NCBI GenBank assembly: GCA_964391805.1
Contig: CAYMNK010000009.1
Coordinates: 1 to 64,000, forward strand
Length of the DNA: 64,000 nucleotides
Direction of reading: 5' to 3'
From: RUG14300 sp964391805
GTDB lineage: Bacteria > Bacillota > Clostridia > Christensenellales > CAG-1252
Under the pieces are notes generated by a model. It did not search any database, was not told the DNA's origin, and was given only the letters and a program-made list of their open reading frames with translations. Made by a program: the position numbers and the translations under genes. Positions 26,158 through 36,193 of this stretch are shown here, piece by piece (the stretch's first letter is position 1; each line of letters starts with the position of its first letter).

Positions 26158-26463
26158 TTAAGATCTACCTTTACAGCTTTCTCGTGATAAGAGTTTTAGG
26201 TATGTATTGGATAATTCCAAAATATACCGTTCTTTTTGAATGGCGGTAAGTTTGTCGAATATTTCATGCTCCACCAATCGACCTAACGGATTGAAAATAC
26301 TTGACTCGTCCTCACTCATTTCGAGCATTTTATTGTAGACACGCTTTTCTTCGTTTTCCATGCTCGGCAGTATCGATTTGTCGTGTTCCTCTTCTTGAGA
26401 ATAGCCGTTTTTCATTCGATACTTAGCGTTAGCTGCAAGTTGTTTCAGCACCGATTTTTTCAT
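26158..26463 (-). CDS. Small hypothetical protein, 101 residues
   Basis: Not recognised. It is charged and predicted helical, with a basic N terminus (KKSVLKQLAANAKYRMKNGYSQEEE), a central LPSMENEEKRVYNKMLEM segment and a C-terminal helix that includes LTAIQKERYILEL. It has no membrane span. A strong AAGGAGGAG ribosome site precedes the ATG at 26463, which supports it as a real gene. It lies on the minus strand divergent from tcdA. Confidence 0.65.
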   Translation of the reverse strand: MKKSVLKQLAANAKYRMKNGYSQEEEHDKSILPSMENEEKRVYNKMLEMSEDESSIFNPLGRLVEHEIFDKLTAIQKERYILELSNTYLKLLSRESCKGRS

Positions 26464-26575
26464 AGTTACTCCTCCTTAGATTAGTCATTTAACAGTATAA
26501 TCTACATATGCAGTTATATAATAGGATTTATTGTGTTTTAATGACTTATGATGTCGAAAATAATATGTAGTCATC

Positions 26576-26605
26576 TTGCCAAAAATGCAGAATAGGTGTT
26601 ATAAT
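26576..26605 (+). promoter_or_regulatory. Promoter of tcdA-uvrC
   Basis: TTGCCA (26576-26581), 18-bp spacer, TATAAT (26600-26605), about 20 bp before the start at 26625 with AGGAG between. Confidence 0.75.
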
Positions 26606-26624
26606 ATAAAGGTAGGAGAACTGT

Positions 26625-27311
26625 ATGAAAGAATTTGTTAGATTGATTGCGTTGTTAGGCGAAGAAAACTTCGGTAAGCTCAAGAGTAGTAAGATTGCTA
26701 TCGTTGGTTTAGGCGGAGTCGGCGGATACGTTGTCGAAGGATTGGCTCGAAGCGGAGTCGGCTCTCTTGTTTTGGTTGACGGTGATGTAGTTTCTGAGAG
26801 TAACATTAATAGACAAATAATAGCCCTTCACTCCACGATAGGTAAATCCAAGGCGGAGTTATGGGGTGAGCGAGTTCTTGACATTAATCCCGAATGCGAG
26901 ATTGATGTACGATTTGCTATGTATACACCGGAAAAACCCATGGATTTTAGCGATTGTGATTATGTAGTCGATGCAATAGATACGGTTCCTGCAAAAACGA
27001 AGTTAATATCGGAATGTTATCATAAGGGCATTAAGATAATTAGTTCCATGGGAACGGGCAGTAAAATAGACGCAAACTTTGTTGTTTCCGATATATTCTC
27101 CGTTACGTATGATCCGCTTGCTCGTAAATTGCGTAAAAATTTAAGAAATGAGGGAGTGGAAAAACTCAAAGTCGTCTATTCATCCGAAGCGAATAAGGCA
27201 CTAAGTCAAGACGAATCAGGTAAAAGAGTTCCCGGTACCGTGGTGTATTCTCCATGCATTGCGGGCATGCTTATAGTTAAGGAAGTAATCAAAGATATTA
27301 TCGGAAGATGA
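26625..27311 (+). CDS. tcdA: tRNA threonylcarbamoyladenosine dehydratase (TcdA/YgdL), ThiF family
   Basis: ATP-dependent cyclisation of t6A37 in ANN-decoding tRNAs to ct6A. At 228 residues it is an E1-like adenylating enzyme with the nucleotide loop GLGGVGGYVVEGLARSGVGSLVLVDGD, the NRQ motif (SNINRQIIAL), KSKAEL, and DYVVDAIDT. The segment SMGTGSKIDA is typical of the YgdL branch and separates it from MoeB and ThiF, which lie beside their sulfur carriers. It overlaps uvrC by 4 bp (ATGA). Confidence 0.9.
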   Translation: MKEFVRLIALLGEENFGKLKSSKIAIVGLGGVGGYVVEGLARSGVGSLVLVDGDVVSESNINRQIIALHSTIGKSKAELWGERVLDINPECEIDVRFAMYTPEKPMDFSDCDYVVDAIDTVPAKTKLISECYHKGIKIISSMGTGSKIDANFVVSDIFSVTYDPLARKLRKNLRNEGVEKLKVVYSSEANKALSQDESGKRVPGTVVYSPCIAGMLIVKEVIKDIIGR

Positions 27312-29107
27312 ACGACAAAATACAGTTAAAAATTAAAGAATTACCTCAAGACCCCGGTGTATATATAATGAGGGATGCCGACGGAACGGTAATTTATGTC
27401 GGTAAGGCTCGCAACCTCAAAAATAGGGTGCGCAGTTATTTTAATTCGAGCGTCAAGACCGAAAAGACCTACGCATTGGTGGAAAAAATAGAGGATTTTG
27501 ACTATATCATAGCCAAAAGCGAAGTGGATGCATTGGTTCTCGAGAACACCCTGATTAAGAAATACAAACCTCATTATAACATTTTGCTCAAGGACGATAA
27601 ACTTTATCCGTTTTTACGTATAGGCGTCAAGGAGAACTTTCCGTCGGTAAGGATTATTAGAAGGCTCAAAGCAGACGGCGCCAAGTATTTTGGACCGTAT
27701 ATGATAGGCATAACCACGAGCGATATGCTCGATTTATTGCATTCGGCATTTCCTTTAAGGTGGTGCGACAAGGAATTGACTTTTTCCAAAAATACAAGAC
27801 CTTGTTTGTATCATCAATTAGGTAAATGTTTAGCTCCATGTTGTTTAGAGTCGGCGAGAGTTGAATATCCCAAGATGATAGAAAAGGTAATTGCATTTTT
27901 ACAGGGCGATGACAAGGAAATTCGTGGGATATTACAGACGAAAATGATGTCGGCGTCGGAAAACCTTGATTTTGAATCCGCGCTCGAATACAAAAAACGC
28001 ATAGAAACGCTTGATAAAATGGTGCGTTCTCAAATAGTAGCAATTCCTCGAGATCTCGAATTGGATGTATTCGGGTTCGCATTCGGTGATTTATCTCATT
28101 CGTCTGCGGTTATGACGGTACGAGCCGGCAAGGTGATCGCGGTGGAGAAATTCGCACTTCCCTTAATGGACCGAGAGGACTGCGTGACCGACTTTATTTA
28201 TCAATACTACACCACGCACCCCATGCTTTGTAAAGAAATCATTTGTTCCGAAAACGTTAGTGAAGCGCTTCTCGAGGCGTTGTCTGCTTTCGGTAAAGCA
28301 CGCCTTATTGTGCCTAAAATGGGTATTCGAAAGCAATTAACCGAAATGGCGGATGTGAACGCTCGCGAATATCTCACAAGATCTAATGAAATCGTGTCGA
28401 GAAAGGAGAAAATGACGGTAGGTGCTACCAAGCAACTTGCATCGGTTATTGGTGTAAAAGGTGATCTTAATAGAATCGAGTGTTACGATATTAGCCACAT
28501 CAGCGGAACGGATAAAGTTTCGTCTATGGTTGTTTTTACCGCAGGAGAGAAGGACGGAGACATGTACCGTCGATTCAAAATCAAGACGGTAGAGGGATCC
28601 AACGACTTTGCATGTATGAAAGAAACGCTTGTACGTCGTTTGAATAGATTGATCGAAGGTAAAGATTTGTCGTTTTCACAAAAACCAGATTTAATGATTA
28701 TCGATGGCGGTATCGGTCAGGTCGAATATGCGTGTGAAGCGATTCGAGAATCGGGCATCGAGGGGATCAACGTTATCGGCTTAGCCAAACGAGAAGAAAC
28801 GATAGTAATGCCCGACGGTAGAGAAATAAACCTCAGTCATGATTCTTTTGCGTTAAGGCTTATACAGCGAATAAGAGACGAGGCGCATAGATTTGCAATC
28901 ACCTATCACAGAAGGCTGAGGGATAAACGCACACTTGAGAGCAAACTCAAAGAAGTCAACGGTATCGGCGATCAAACGGTAAAAAAACTATTTGCGCACT
29001 TCAAGTCTTTCGATAACATAGCGAAAGCCGATATCAACGAATTGGAAAAGGTGCTTTCTCAAAATGTAGCCGTGAGATTGTACGAATATTTTCATAAAAG
29101 TGAATAG
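27308..29107 (+). CDS. uvrC: Excinuclease ABC subunit C
   Basis: Makes both incisions in nucleotide excision repair with UvrB. It is full length at 599 residues. Residues about 10-90 are the GIY-YIG nuclease (GVYIM, VIYVGKARNLKNRV, and catalytic Glu in ALVLENTLIKKYKP). A UVR motif that binds UvrB lies near 205-235. The C-terminal RNase H-like nuclease has its catalytic residues in CYDISH, IIDGGIGQ and AHRFAITYHR. Two helix-hairpin-helix units end the protein (LKEVNGIGDQTVKKLFAHF). It starts inside the tcdA stop. Confidence 0.97.
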   Translation: MNDKIQLKIKELPQDPGVYIMRDADGTVIYVGKARNLKNRVRSYFNSSVKTEKTYALVEKIEDFDYIIAKSEVDALVLENTLIKKYKPHYNILLKDDKLYPFLRIGVKENFPSVRIIRRLKADGAKYFGPYMIGITTSDMLDLLHSAFPLRWCDKELTFSKNTRPCLYHQLGKCLAPCCLESARVEYPKMIEKVIAFLQGDDKEIRGILQTKMMSASENLDFESALEYKKRIETLDKMVRSQIVAIPRDLELDVFGFAFGDLSHSSAVMTVRAGKVIAVEKFALPLMDREDCVTDFIYQYYTTHPMLCKEIICSENVSEALLEALSAFGKARLIVPKMGIRKQLTEMADVNAREYLTRSNEIVSRKEKMTVGATKQLASVIGVKGDLNRIECYDISHISGTDKVSSMVVFTAGEKDGDMYRRFKIKTVEGSNDFACMKETLVRRLNRLIEGKDLSFSQKPDLMIIDGGIGQVEYACEAIRESGIEGINVIGLAKREETIVMPDGREINLSHDSFALRLIQRIRDEAHRFAITYHRRLRDKRTLESKLKEVNGIGDQTVKKLFAHFKSFDNIAKADINELEKVLSQNVAVRLYEYFHKSE

Positions 29108-29145
29108 GTATAAGAAAAATACAGTACACTCTTAGCCAATAGGCG

Positions 29146-29174
29146 TTGAAATATTTTTGAAAGTATGGTAGAAT
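29146..29174 (+). promoter_or_regulatory. Promoter of the HAD phosphatase - murB - whiA - dnaE run
   Basis: TTGAAA (29146-29151), 17-bp spacer, TAGAAT (29169-29174). The next genes are close together or overlap, so it may drive several of them. Confidence 0.65.
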
Positions 29175-29198
29175 AGTTTAAAAATACGGAGCAAACAA

Positions 29199-30017
29199 AT
29201 GAAGTATAAAATGATAATAAGTGATTTTGACGGTACGATATTTTCGCACAACTCCATGTCCATTCCGTCAAACGTCATAGCATCCATAGATAGATATACA
29301 CGATTAGGCGGTAAATTCGCACTTTGTACGGGTAGAATGTTTTTATCGATAAGGGAGCATGCGTTGACGCTTCCCGGAATATCGGACGAAATATTATGCT
29401 TGCAGGGTTCGGCTTGTTATTCGCTTAGTACTTGTGAAGAACTCTTTGCGACAGACATTTCAGCAGAAGAAACGTTGCGTATCGCGCGTTTCTTAGAAGA
29501 ACAAGGTTGGGTTTTCCAAGTATATAAGGATGTGAGAATGTTTACCAAAGAGTCTAATAAATATACCGATATGTACGAGGCGCTCACCGATATTAAGGCA
29601 ACTTATACCGATGTAAAGGTTAGCGAAATGTTATCCAAGGAATCCTTCTCAACCCATAAAATAGTTGTAATGACCGAACCCGATGCCGATTTAGGAAAAA
29701 TGGCTTTAATAAAAGAGGCGTTCCCCGATCTTGACGTATCTAAGAGTAATCCGTATTTTATCGAACTTGTCGATAAAGCGGGAGGCAAGGGTAACGGCGT
29801 TAAGAGATTCGCCGAACATTTAGGCATTTCGTTAGACGAAATAGCGGTATTCGGTGACGAAACTAACGATTTGACAATGCTTGAAATTGCAGGATTGGCA
29901 TGCGTTCCCGCTAACGGTGCGGATAAAGCAAAAGCGATAGCCGATATTGTGTATAACAGCGTCGATGTAGGCGGAGCGAGTGAAATAATAGATAAGATAA
30001 TAGCCGACGAGGTGTGA
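29199..30017 (+). CDS. Cof-type HAD-IIB family phosphatase
   Basis: A 272-residue haloacid-dehalogenase phosphatase. Motif I is SDFDGT with the two aspartates, motif II lies in CTGRM, motif III is a Lys region near residue 195, and motif IV is VFGDETNDLTML. The C2-type cap of the Cof subfamily sits between motifs II and III. Such enzymes dephosphorylate sugar phosphates, pyridoxal phosphate or FMN; the substrate cannot be assigned from the sequence. Confidence 0.9.
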   Translation: MKYKMIISDFDGTIFSHNSMSIPSNVIASIDRYTRLGGKFALCTGRMFLSIREHALTLPGISDEILCLQGSACYSLSTCEELFATDISAEETLRIARFLEEQGWVFQVYKDVRMFTKESNKYTDMYEALTDIKATYTDVKVSEMLSKESFSTHKIVVMTEPDADLGKMALIKEAFPDLDVSKSNPYFIELVDKAGGKGNGVKRFAEHLGISLDEIAVFGDETNDLTMLEIAGLACVPANGADKAKAIADIVYNSVDVGGASEIIDKIIADEV

Positions 30018-30045
30018 TAAAAATATTTTCGTCATATAATTTTAT

Positions 30046-30933
30046 ATGAACGGAATTATTAATAAAATAATCGAATGCCTTGTCAAAGAAGGCATAAGTA
30101 TAGACATCGACAAAAGCGGAACTAAATTATCCTCGTTCAAGTCGGGTGGAACTGTTCGCTTGGTAGTTTATCCTAAAACGAACGCAGAGTTGGTAAAGAC
30201 GATAGACCTTCTATCCGAAGTAAATTACCATTTAATAGGCGCAGGAACTAACACGCTTATCGACGATAACGGAGTCGGTTTTGTAGTTTGTCTAAAAAGG
30301 CTTAAAGGCGTTTGTTTCGATGATAATCTACTCACGCTTAGCGCAGGCGAATCCTTAAGTGAATGGGCGATACGTACGGCAAAATTAGGATTTTGCGGAC
30401 TTGAATTTGCATCGGGAATACCGGGTAGTATAGGTGGAGCGGTAGCCATGAATGCCGGGGCATTCGGCGAAGAAATCGGTAATATTATAAAATCGGTTAC
30501 GGTTTATAGAAACGGTAAAATCGTGCAATTACATCGGAGCGAATTATCCATGACTTATAGGAACTGTGCCCTTGACGGAGGTATAGTTACGGGTTGCACG
30601 TTTTCACTGAATCGTGCCGATAGCGATACGTGTTTAGCGTTGATTGAGCGTTTTCGGCTTCTTAGGTTATCGTCGCAACCACGGCAATCGTCGCTTGGTA
30701 GTGTTTTTCGCAAAGTAGACGGAATAAGTGCAGGGCTATACATAGATAGAGCGGGACTGAAAGGCTGTCGTGTAGGCGGTGCCGAAATCAGCGCGGTGCA
30801 TGCGAATTTTATAGTAAACATTTCGTCGGCGACTTCGAACGATTATTTACAGTTAATGACGATTGCATCTAAAAAGGTAAAAGACAACTTCGGAATAACA
30901 TTGGAACCCGAAATAAAATACATAAAGGATTGA
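30046..30933 (+). CDS. murB: UDP-N-acetylenolpyruvoylglucosamine reductase
   Basis: FAD- and NADPH-dependent reduction of UDP-GlcNAc-enolpyruvate to UDP-MurNAc in peptidoglycan precursor synthesis. The 295-residue length fits the short, Gram-positive type. FAD-binding motifs are VYPKTNAELV, LIGAGTNTLID, GLEFASGIPGSIGGAVAMNAGAFG and YRNC. The substrate region contains SSLGSVFRK, GLKGCRVGGAEIS and the terminal LEPEI with the catalytic Glu. The ribosome site ahead of 30046 is weak. It is followed directly by whiA, with the usual rapZ and yvcK missing between them. Confidence 0.93.
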   Translation: MNGIINKIIECLVKEGISIDIDKSGTKLSSFKSGGTVRLVVYPKTNAELVKTIDLLSEVNYHLIGAGTNTLIDDNGVGFVVCLKRLKGVCFDDNLLTLSAGESLSEWAIRTAKLGFCGLEFASGIPGSIGGAVAMNAGAFGEEIGNIIKSVTVYRNGKIVQLHRSELSMTYRNCALDGGIVTGCTFSLNRADSDTCLALIERFRLLRLSSQPRQSSLGSVFRKVDGISAGLYIDRAGLKGCRVGGAEISAVHANFIVNISSATSNDYLQLMTIASKKVKDNFGITLEPEIKYIKD

Positions 30934-30938
30934 CGATA

Positions 30939-31976
30939 ATGGACATAGACGACATTATAACAACCTCTCTCGAACAAGAGGACTATGACAAGGTTAACGG
31001 TAAACGTTACGAAGATAAGGAAATTAAAGAGGGTATTTTAGAAGAATACACTTTTAACGAGCAGAAAGCGTTAGGCTTTATTCACGCAAGTTTCTATCTT
31101 TTAGGCGAACTTGAAAAGAATCAAAAAGGGCTCAATTCCGTTTACAATTTCCGTAATGTTTTAGTGGCATTAAAATTTTCGGAGGCGGTCAAACTCCTTA
31201 CCGGGAACAGTTATGAACTTGCCTTTTCGAGTCCGCACGATAAGAGAAAATCGAGGAAATTTGTGGTAGAATTGCCCGAAAAGATTACGTTATTCTTGTT
31301 GGAAAGACTTGGAATAATTACGGTCAACGCCCAAAGCGGTAAAATAACTAATATCAATAATCATCTACCTAAATTTGACTTCGGAAAAGTTCTAAGAGAG
31401 GATAGGGTTGAAGATTCCAATAAGGTTGATTTTAACAGCGGATTCTTTACTATGCTGTATTTAGAGGCAGGTAAGTTAACGTCATACGATGATTATAAAC
31501 TCGAGATACAGTTTGAAAATGTAGAGCAGTCCGAGGAATTATTCCTCTCACTAACCGATAATAATCTCAACAGCGGACACTTGGAAGAGCAACAAAAAAT
31601 AATATTTAGGAATAATTCGATAAGTGAATTTTTTGCTCTCTGTAGAGCGGACAAAGTGGCACTTAATTTGAGCAATTATTATTTCAACAAGTCGCTAAAC
31701 GGCAATATAGCTCGTAAGGAGAATTTCAAAATTGCCAATTTAGATAAAACTTTGACTGCTGCGGCATCTCAGCTTGTTGCGATAATGAATATACGTTCGT
31801 CAGGGAAATTCAATCTCATGCCACCGGAACTTAGAGTTCTTGCCGAAGCACGAGAACAAAACCCCGAAGCATCTATTCAAACGATAGCAGAGGCAGTCGG
31901 TATAAGTAAAAGCACCGCATACCATAGAATGGAAAGAATTATAGATTTTGCAAAGGAAGTAAACGCTAATGGATAA
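30939..31976 (+). CDS. whiA: WhiA-family DNA-binding protein
   Basis: WhiA combines a LAGLIDADG-derived N-terminal fold with a C-terminal helix-turn-helix; in Bacillota it affects cell division and chromosome segregation. The N-terminal part here is divergent. The C-terminal part is clear: NIARKENFKIANLDKTLTAAASQLVAI, then LPPELRVLAEAR-like PPELRVLAEAREQNPEASIQ and the helix-turn-helix VGISKSTAYHRMERI. The AAGG before the ATG at 30939 argues for that start rather than the TTG at 30930, giving 345 residues. It overlaps dnaE by 8 bp. Confidence 0.88.
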   Translation: MDIDDIITTSLEQEDYDKVNGKRYEDKEIKEGILEEYTFNEQKALGFIHASFYLLGELEKNQKGLNSVYNFRNVLVALKFSEAVKLLTGNSYELAFSSPHDKRKSRKFVVELPEKITLFLLERLGIITVNAQSGKITNINNHLPKFDFGKVLREDRVEDSNKVDFNSGFFTMLYLEAGKLTSYDDYKLEIQFENVEQSEELFLSLTDNNLNSGHLEEQQKIIFRNNSISEFFALCRADKVALNLSNYYFNKSLNGNIARKENFKIANLDKTLTAAASQLVAIMNIRSSGKFNLMPPELRVLAEAREQNPEASIQTIAEAVGISKSTAYHRMERIIDFAKEVNANG

Positions 31977-34900
31977 CGCTACGCTTGAAAAGCAGTTTGT
32001 ACATTTACATGTTCACACCCAATATTCACTATTAGATGGAATGTCCAGAATAAAGGATATTTTTGCTTTTGCCAGAAAGCATAATATGCCTGCTATAGCC
32101 ATTACCGACCACGGCAACATGTACGGAGCCTTGGATTATTTCCACGCCGCAAGAGACGAGTGGCAAGACCTTGTCAAGAAGATAAAGTATGAAAAGGCGG
32201 TTGCCGATTATAATCTTAAAAAGGCGACTGATCCTGATTTTGACGGAAACATGCCCGAGAAAGACGACATAGTTTTTGCCAAGGAAGATGCCGAAATCTA
32301 TAAAGATTTATATATTAAACCGATTATCGGCTGTGAGTTTTATACGGTGACCGATATGCATAAGATGGAGCGCGGTAAAAACGACCACCTTATCATTTTA
32401 GCAAAAGACGATGTGGGATATCATAATCTTATGAAACTCAACACTCTTGCTTGGAAAGAGGGCTATTTTGGCGGTAAACCGAGAATAGATCTTGAATTGT
32501 TAGAAAAATACAAGGAAGGGTTGATATGTCTGTCTGCATGTATTGCGGGTAGAATACCTCGCTTTTTATTAGAGGACGATTATCCTTCTGCACTTGCCTA
32601 CGCTAAGCGACTTAAGGATATGTTCGGCGATGATTTTTATATCGAGATACAAAATCACCGTTTTATCGAGGACGGAAGAAACCTTGAGCAAATATCCAAT
32701 ATCGGGCTGATCAAGATTGCAAGGGAACTCGGTTTGAAACTTGTTGCAACCAACGACGCCCATTATGTTAAAAAAGAGGATGCGGAGAGTCACGACGTAC
32801 TTTTATGTATCCAAACGGCAAGTTATGTCGATGAAGAAAAGCGTTTAAGATTTGCTAATGACGAGTTTTATCTCAAAACTTATGATGAGATGTTGGAGCT
32901 ATTCCCCGAACACGAGGAAGCACTTACCAATACGTTAGAGGTTGCCGATAAAATTATCCTCAAAATGCCCGAAAAGAAACCGTTGTTACCGCCTTTCGTA
33001 CCCGATAACGGACAAACGCCTGCCGATTATCTTGCTACTATGGCGCGTAATAACTTAAGTAAGCGTTACAAGGTGGTGACCGACGAGATTAGGGAGCGTT
33101 GTGAAAGCGAACTTAAGGTTATTATCAGCATGGGTTACGTCGAATACTTCCTTATAGTTTGGGATTTCATTCGTTACGCACGTGAAAACGGTATTCCCGT
33201 AGGCGCAGGAAGAGGCTCGGGTGTAGGCAGTATTGTCGCGTATTCTATCGGTATTACTAACGTAGATCCGCTAAAATACAGCTTGATTTTTGAGAGATTC
33301 CTAAATGTCGAAAGAGTATCTATGCCCGACTTCGATATCGACTTTTGTTCGGTAGGTAGAGCACAGGTTATCGATTACGTAACCAAGAAATACGGTAAAG
33401 AAAAGGTAACTCAGATAATTACTTTCGGTACTCTTGCTGCCAAACAGTGTCTAAAGGACGTATCGAGAGCATTCCGTATTCCGTATGCCGAAGTCGATAA
33501 AATGACTAAGAGTATATCGTCGATGCCCGGACTATGTTTGAAGGGTATTTTGGGTGAGTATGACGAGAGTAACCCCAAGGAAGTCGAGAAATACGGTAAG
33601 ATGAAAAGTCCCGAATTTATCGAGTATTACCACAATGACAGTCAAGTTAGGAAAATAGTAGATATTGCAAGAAAACTCGAGGGCATTCCGCGTAATACGG
33701 GTATGCACGCTGCGGGCGTTGTTATATGTAAGGATGACGTTAGCGACCATATTCCTCTGCAACACAACGACGGCATTATCACTACGCAATACCCTAAGGA
33801 CCAAGTCGAAGAACTCGGCTTGCTTAAAATGGACTTTTTGGGACTAACCAACCTTACCGACCTTAAATACACCAAGCAATATATTTTAGAAAATCACGGA
33901 GTAACGGTCGATTTTGGTGAGCTCGGATATGAAGATCCTGCTGTATATAAGCTTATTTCGAGCGGTGAAACGGACGCGGTATTCCAACTTGAATCCCCCG
34001 GAATGAAGTCGTTTATGATGCAACTTGCACCGAGCGGAATGGAAGATATTATAGCAGGTATTTCGTTATACCGTCCCGGTCCTATGGACAGCATTCCCAA
34101 GTATATCGAGAACAAAAAACACCCCGAAAATATTGTTTATTTAGACGAAAGATTGCGTCCGATTCTTGAAAATACATACGGTGTAATCGTATATCAAGAG
34201 CAAGTTATGCAGATAGTGCGTGAACTTGGCGGTTACAGTTTCGGTAGAGCGGATATTCTTCGCCGTATCATGAGTAAGAAGAAAAAGAAAGAGATGATCA
34301 AACAGCGTCATATCTTCTTATATGGTCAAGAGGCGGAAGGTAAAAACAGTAAGGTTATAGGTGCACTTAAAAACAATGTTGACGAGAAAGTAGCTAATAC
34401 ATTGTTTGACGAAATGATGAGTTTCGCGAGTTACGCTTTCAATAAGTCGCACGCGGCGGCATATGCAGTGTTATCGTATGAAACAGCTTACATGAAACTG
34501 TATTATATGCCCGAATTTATCACGGGCGTATTGAATAACCGCTCCAAGGTGACCGACGACGTTGAAAAATACGTTGGTTATCTTAGAACACACGGTGTAA
34601 ATGTAACCAAACCCGATGTAAACAGCAGTAAAACGGCTTTTTCAACCGATGGTAAAACGGTCAATTACGGTATATCGGTTATCAAGGGTTCGGGATATGA
34701 CGCGTCGCAAAAACTTGTAGAGGAGCGCGAACGTAACGGCAAATACACTTCGTTCCAAAATATGCTCGAAAGACAGGATACGATGATCAATAAGACTATG
34801 ATAGAAGCATTGATTCTTAGCGGTGCTTGTGACTGTTTCGGACACACCAGGGCAACGCTAATGCATTATTATGATTCTATCATATCGGCAATATCAAATG

Positions 34901-35712
34901 ACAAAAAGAAGCGTGAAACGGGACAGCTATCCATATTTGACTGTATGTTCGGTGAAGATTTAGGTCAAAGTAGCGAAATCAAAATGGTAGAGATGGAGGA
35001 GTTCGATAAATCTTTTATACTCGAAAAAGAAAAAGAATTGCTCTGCGTATATATGTCCGGTAACCCTCTTGACGACTATATGCCTTATTATAGTAGAATT
35101 CCGTTTAAACTCGGAGTGCTTAGAGAATTGACTTCCGCCGAAGGCGATGATGACGGTATCGACAACGGAGCAAGTCAATATGACGGAAGAACTGTAAAAA
35201 TTGCAGGTATATTATCCGATGTCAATAAGAAGGTCAGTAAAAAAGGTGCCGAACTTTGTACCGGAAAAATAGAAGACTGCGAGTATAACATTGAGTATGT
35301 TTGTTTCGGTAACGCCTACCAAACTTATAAACCGGTATTTGTCAAAAACTCCATAGTTGTAATGGACGGAAGACTAAGCTTTAAGGACGGACGGTATTCT
35401 ATAATTGTTTCTACTGTAAAACCGTGGCAAATAACAAAAACTGCCGACACTGTGATAGAGGACAAGCCTTCTGTAGACTCGGTCGATTATAGTAAAAAGG
35501 TTGTACTGCTCTTATTAGATCGTGCACCCGGCAAAAAATCACAAGTAACACGCATACTCGAATCTCATTCGGGAAATACTGCCGTATATTGCCAAATGGG
35601 CGGTAGATTCTACGAAATGCAGACCAAAGCGCATTATTCGGATGCTCTTGTCAACGAACTTCGTGACTTGATAGGTTACGACAATGTTATTCTCAAGGAC
35701 AAGAAAAACTAA
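31969..35712 (+). CDS. dnaE: DNA polymerase III subunit alpha (DnaE)
   Basis: Replicative-type polymerase alpha of 1247 residues. An N-terminal PHP domain contains HLHVHTQYSLLDG, ITDHGNM and IIGCEFY, the three catalytic aspartates lie around PDFDIDFC, and VYQEQVMQI and SYAFNKSHAAAYA follow. The C-terminal part has helix-hairpin-helix and an OB fold (VKIAGILSDVNKKVSKKG). An insertion of about 45 charged residues interrupts the PHP domain between DYFHAARDEW and KPIIGCEFY. The neighbouring whiA and pfkA give the common Bacillota order. Clostridia also carry PolC, so this may be the primer-extending partner. Confidence 0.96.
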   Translation: MDNATLEKQFVHLHVHTQYSLLDGMSRIKDIFAFARKHNMPAIAITDHGNMYGALDYFHAARDEWQDLVKKIKYEKAVADYNLKKATDPDFDGNMPEKDDIVFAKEDAEIYKDLYIKPIIGCEFYTVTDMHKMERGKNDHLIILAKDDVGYHNLMKLNTLAWKEGYFGGKPRIDLELLEKYKEGLICLSACIAGRIPRFLLEDDYPSALAYAKRLKDMFGDDFYIEIQNHRFIEDGRNLEQISNIGLIKIARELGLKLVATNDAHYVKKEDAESHDVLLCIQTASYVDEEKRLRFANDEFYLKTYDEMLELFPEHEEALTNTLEVADKIILKMPEKKPLLPPFVPDNGQTPADYLATMARNNLSKRYKVVTDEIRERCESELKVIISMGYVEYFLIVWDFIRYARENGIPVGAGRGSGVGSIVAYSIGITNVDPLKYSLIFERFLNVERVSMPDFDIDFCSVGRAQVIDYVTKKYGKEKVTQIITFGTLAAKQCLKDVSRAFRIPYAEVDKMTKSISSMPGLCLKGILGEYDESNPKEVEKYGKMKSPEFIEYYHNDSQVRKIVDIARKLEGIPRNTGMHAAGVVICKDDVSDHIPLQHNDGIITTQYPKDQVEELGLLKMDFLGLTNLTDLKYTKQYILENHGVTVDFGELGYEDPAVYKLISSGETDAVFQLESPGMKSFMMQLAPSGMEDIIAGISLYRPGPMDSIPKYIENKKHPENIVYLDERLRPILENTYGVIVYQEQVMQIVRELGGYSFGRADILRRIMSKKKKKEMIKQRHIFLYGQEAEGKNSKVIGALKNNVDEKVANTLFDEMMSFASYAFNKSHAAAYAVLSYETAYMKLYYMPEFITGVLNNRSKVTDDVEKYVGYLRTHGVNVTKPDVNSSKTAFSTDGKTVNYGISVIKGSGYDASQKLVEERERNGKYTSFQNMLERQDTMINKTMIEALILSGACDCFGHTRATLMHYYDSIISAISNDKKKRETGQLSIFDCMFGEDLGQSSEIKMVEMEEFDKSFILEKEKELLCVYMSGNPLDDYMPYYSRIPFKLGVLRELTSAEGDDDGIDNGASQYDGRTVKIAGILSDVNKKVSKKGAELCTGKIEDCEYNIEYVCFGNAYQTYKPVFVKNSIVVMDGRLSFKDGRYSIIVSTVKPWQITKTADTVIEDKPSVDSVDYSKKVVLLLLDRAPGKKSQVTRILESHSGNTAVYCQMGGRFYEMQTKAHYSDALVNELRDLIGYDNVILKDKKN

Positions 35713-35804
35713 GGAATGTATCTTTATATCCTAAAGGATAGATTGTTATTCCAAAGAATAAAAAAACAACTATTATATCTTTCATCTTTTGAGGTGTATA
35801 ATTT

Positions 35805-35838
35805 GTGGGCGTATCCGTTGGACGTCCACTATTTTTTT
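35805..35838 (+). terminator. Terminator of dnaE
   Basis: Eight-base-pair stem GTGGGCGT/ACGTCCAC (one G-U) with a nine-base loop, then TA and seven T residues. Confidence 0.9.
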
Positions 35839-36193
35839 ATATTATAAAACATCCACGGTGTTGCGAATCAAATTGTGCAATAATCTGGTGTCTTGTGGAC
35901 GGTAACGATCACCATCAAGTCATACTGAGCGGAAGACGAAGTCTGAAGTCGAACTGCGTAGCAGCGACACTGTTGGTGTCGGTATCTAAATTCGAATTAA
36001 GCGATAGCGACAAATCATGTCATACTGAGCACCGCAGTCGAACTGCGTAGCAGCGAAACCGTTGGTGTCGGTATCTAAATCCTCATTATTAAAATTGATA
36101 TTAGAAAAATAAGCTTATAAGCAAGATATCCTACACAATGCCTATGCTTTTAAAATATTTTATTATTTTATTAATAAAATCAAACAAATAGAC
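35839..36193. repeat. Gap with two three-hairpin elements
   Basis: Copies at 35919-35992 (arms GAC/GTC, CTGC/GCAG, CGACAC/GTGTCG) and 36018-36082 (first hairpin deleted, CTGC/GCAG, CGAAACC/GGTGTCG with one mismatch). The deletion copy shows that single hairpins can be lost while the linkers stay. No gene is visible. Confidence 0.8.
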
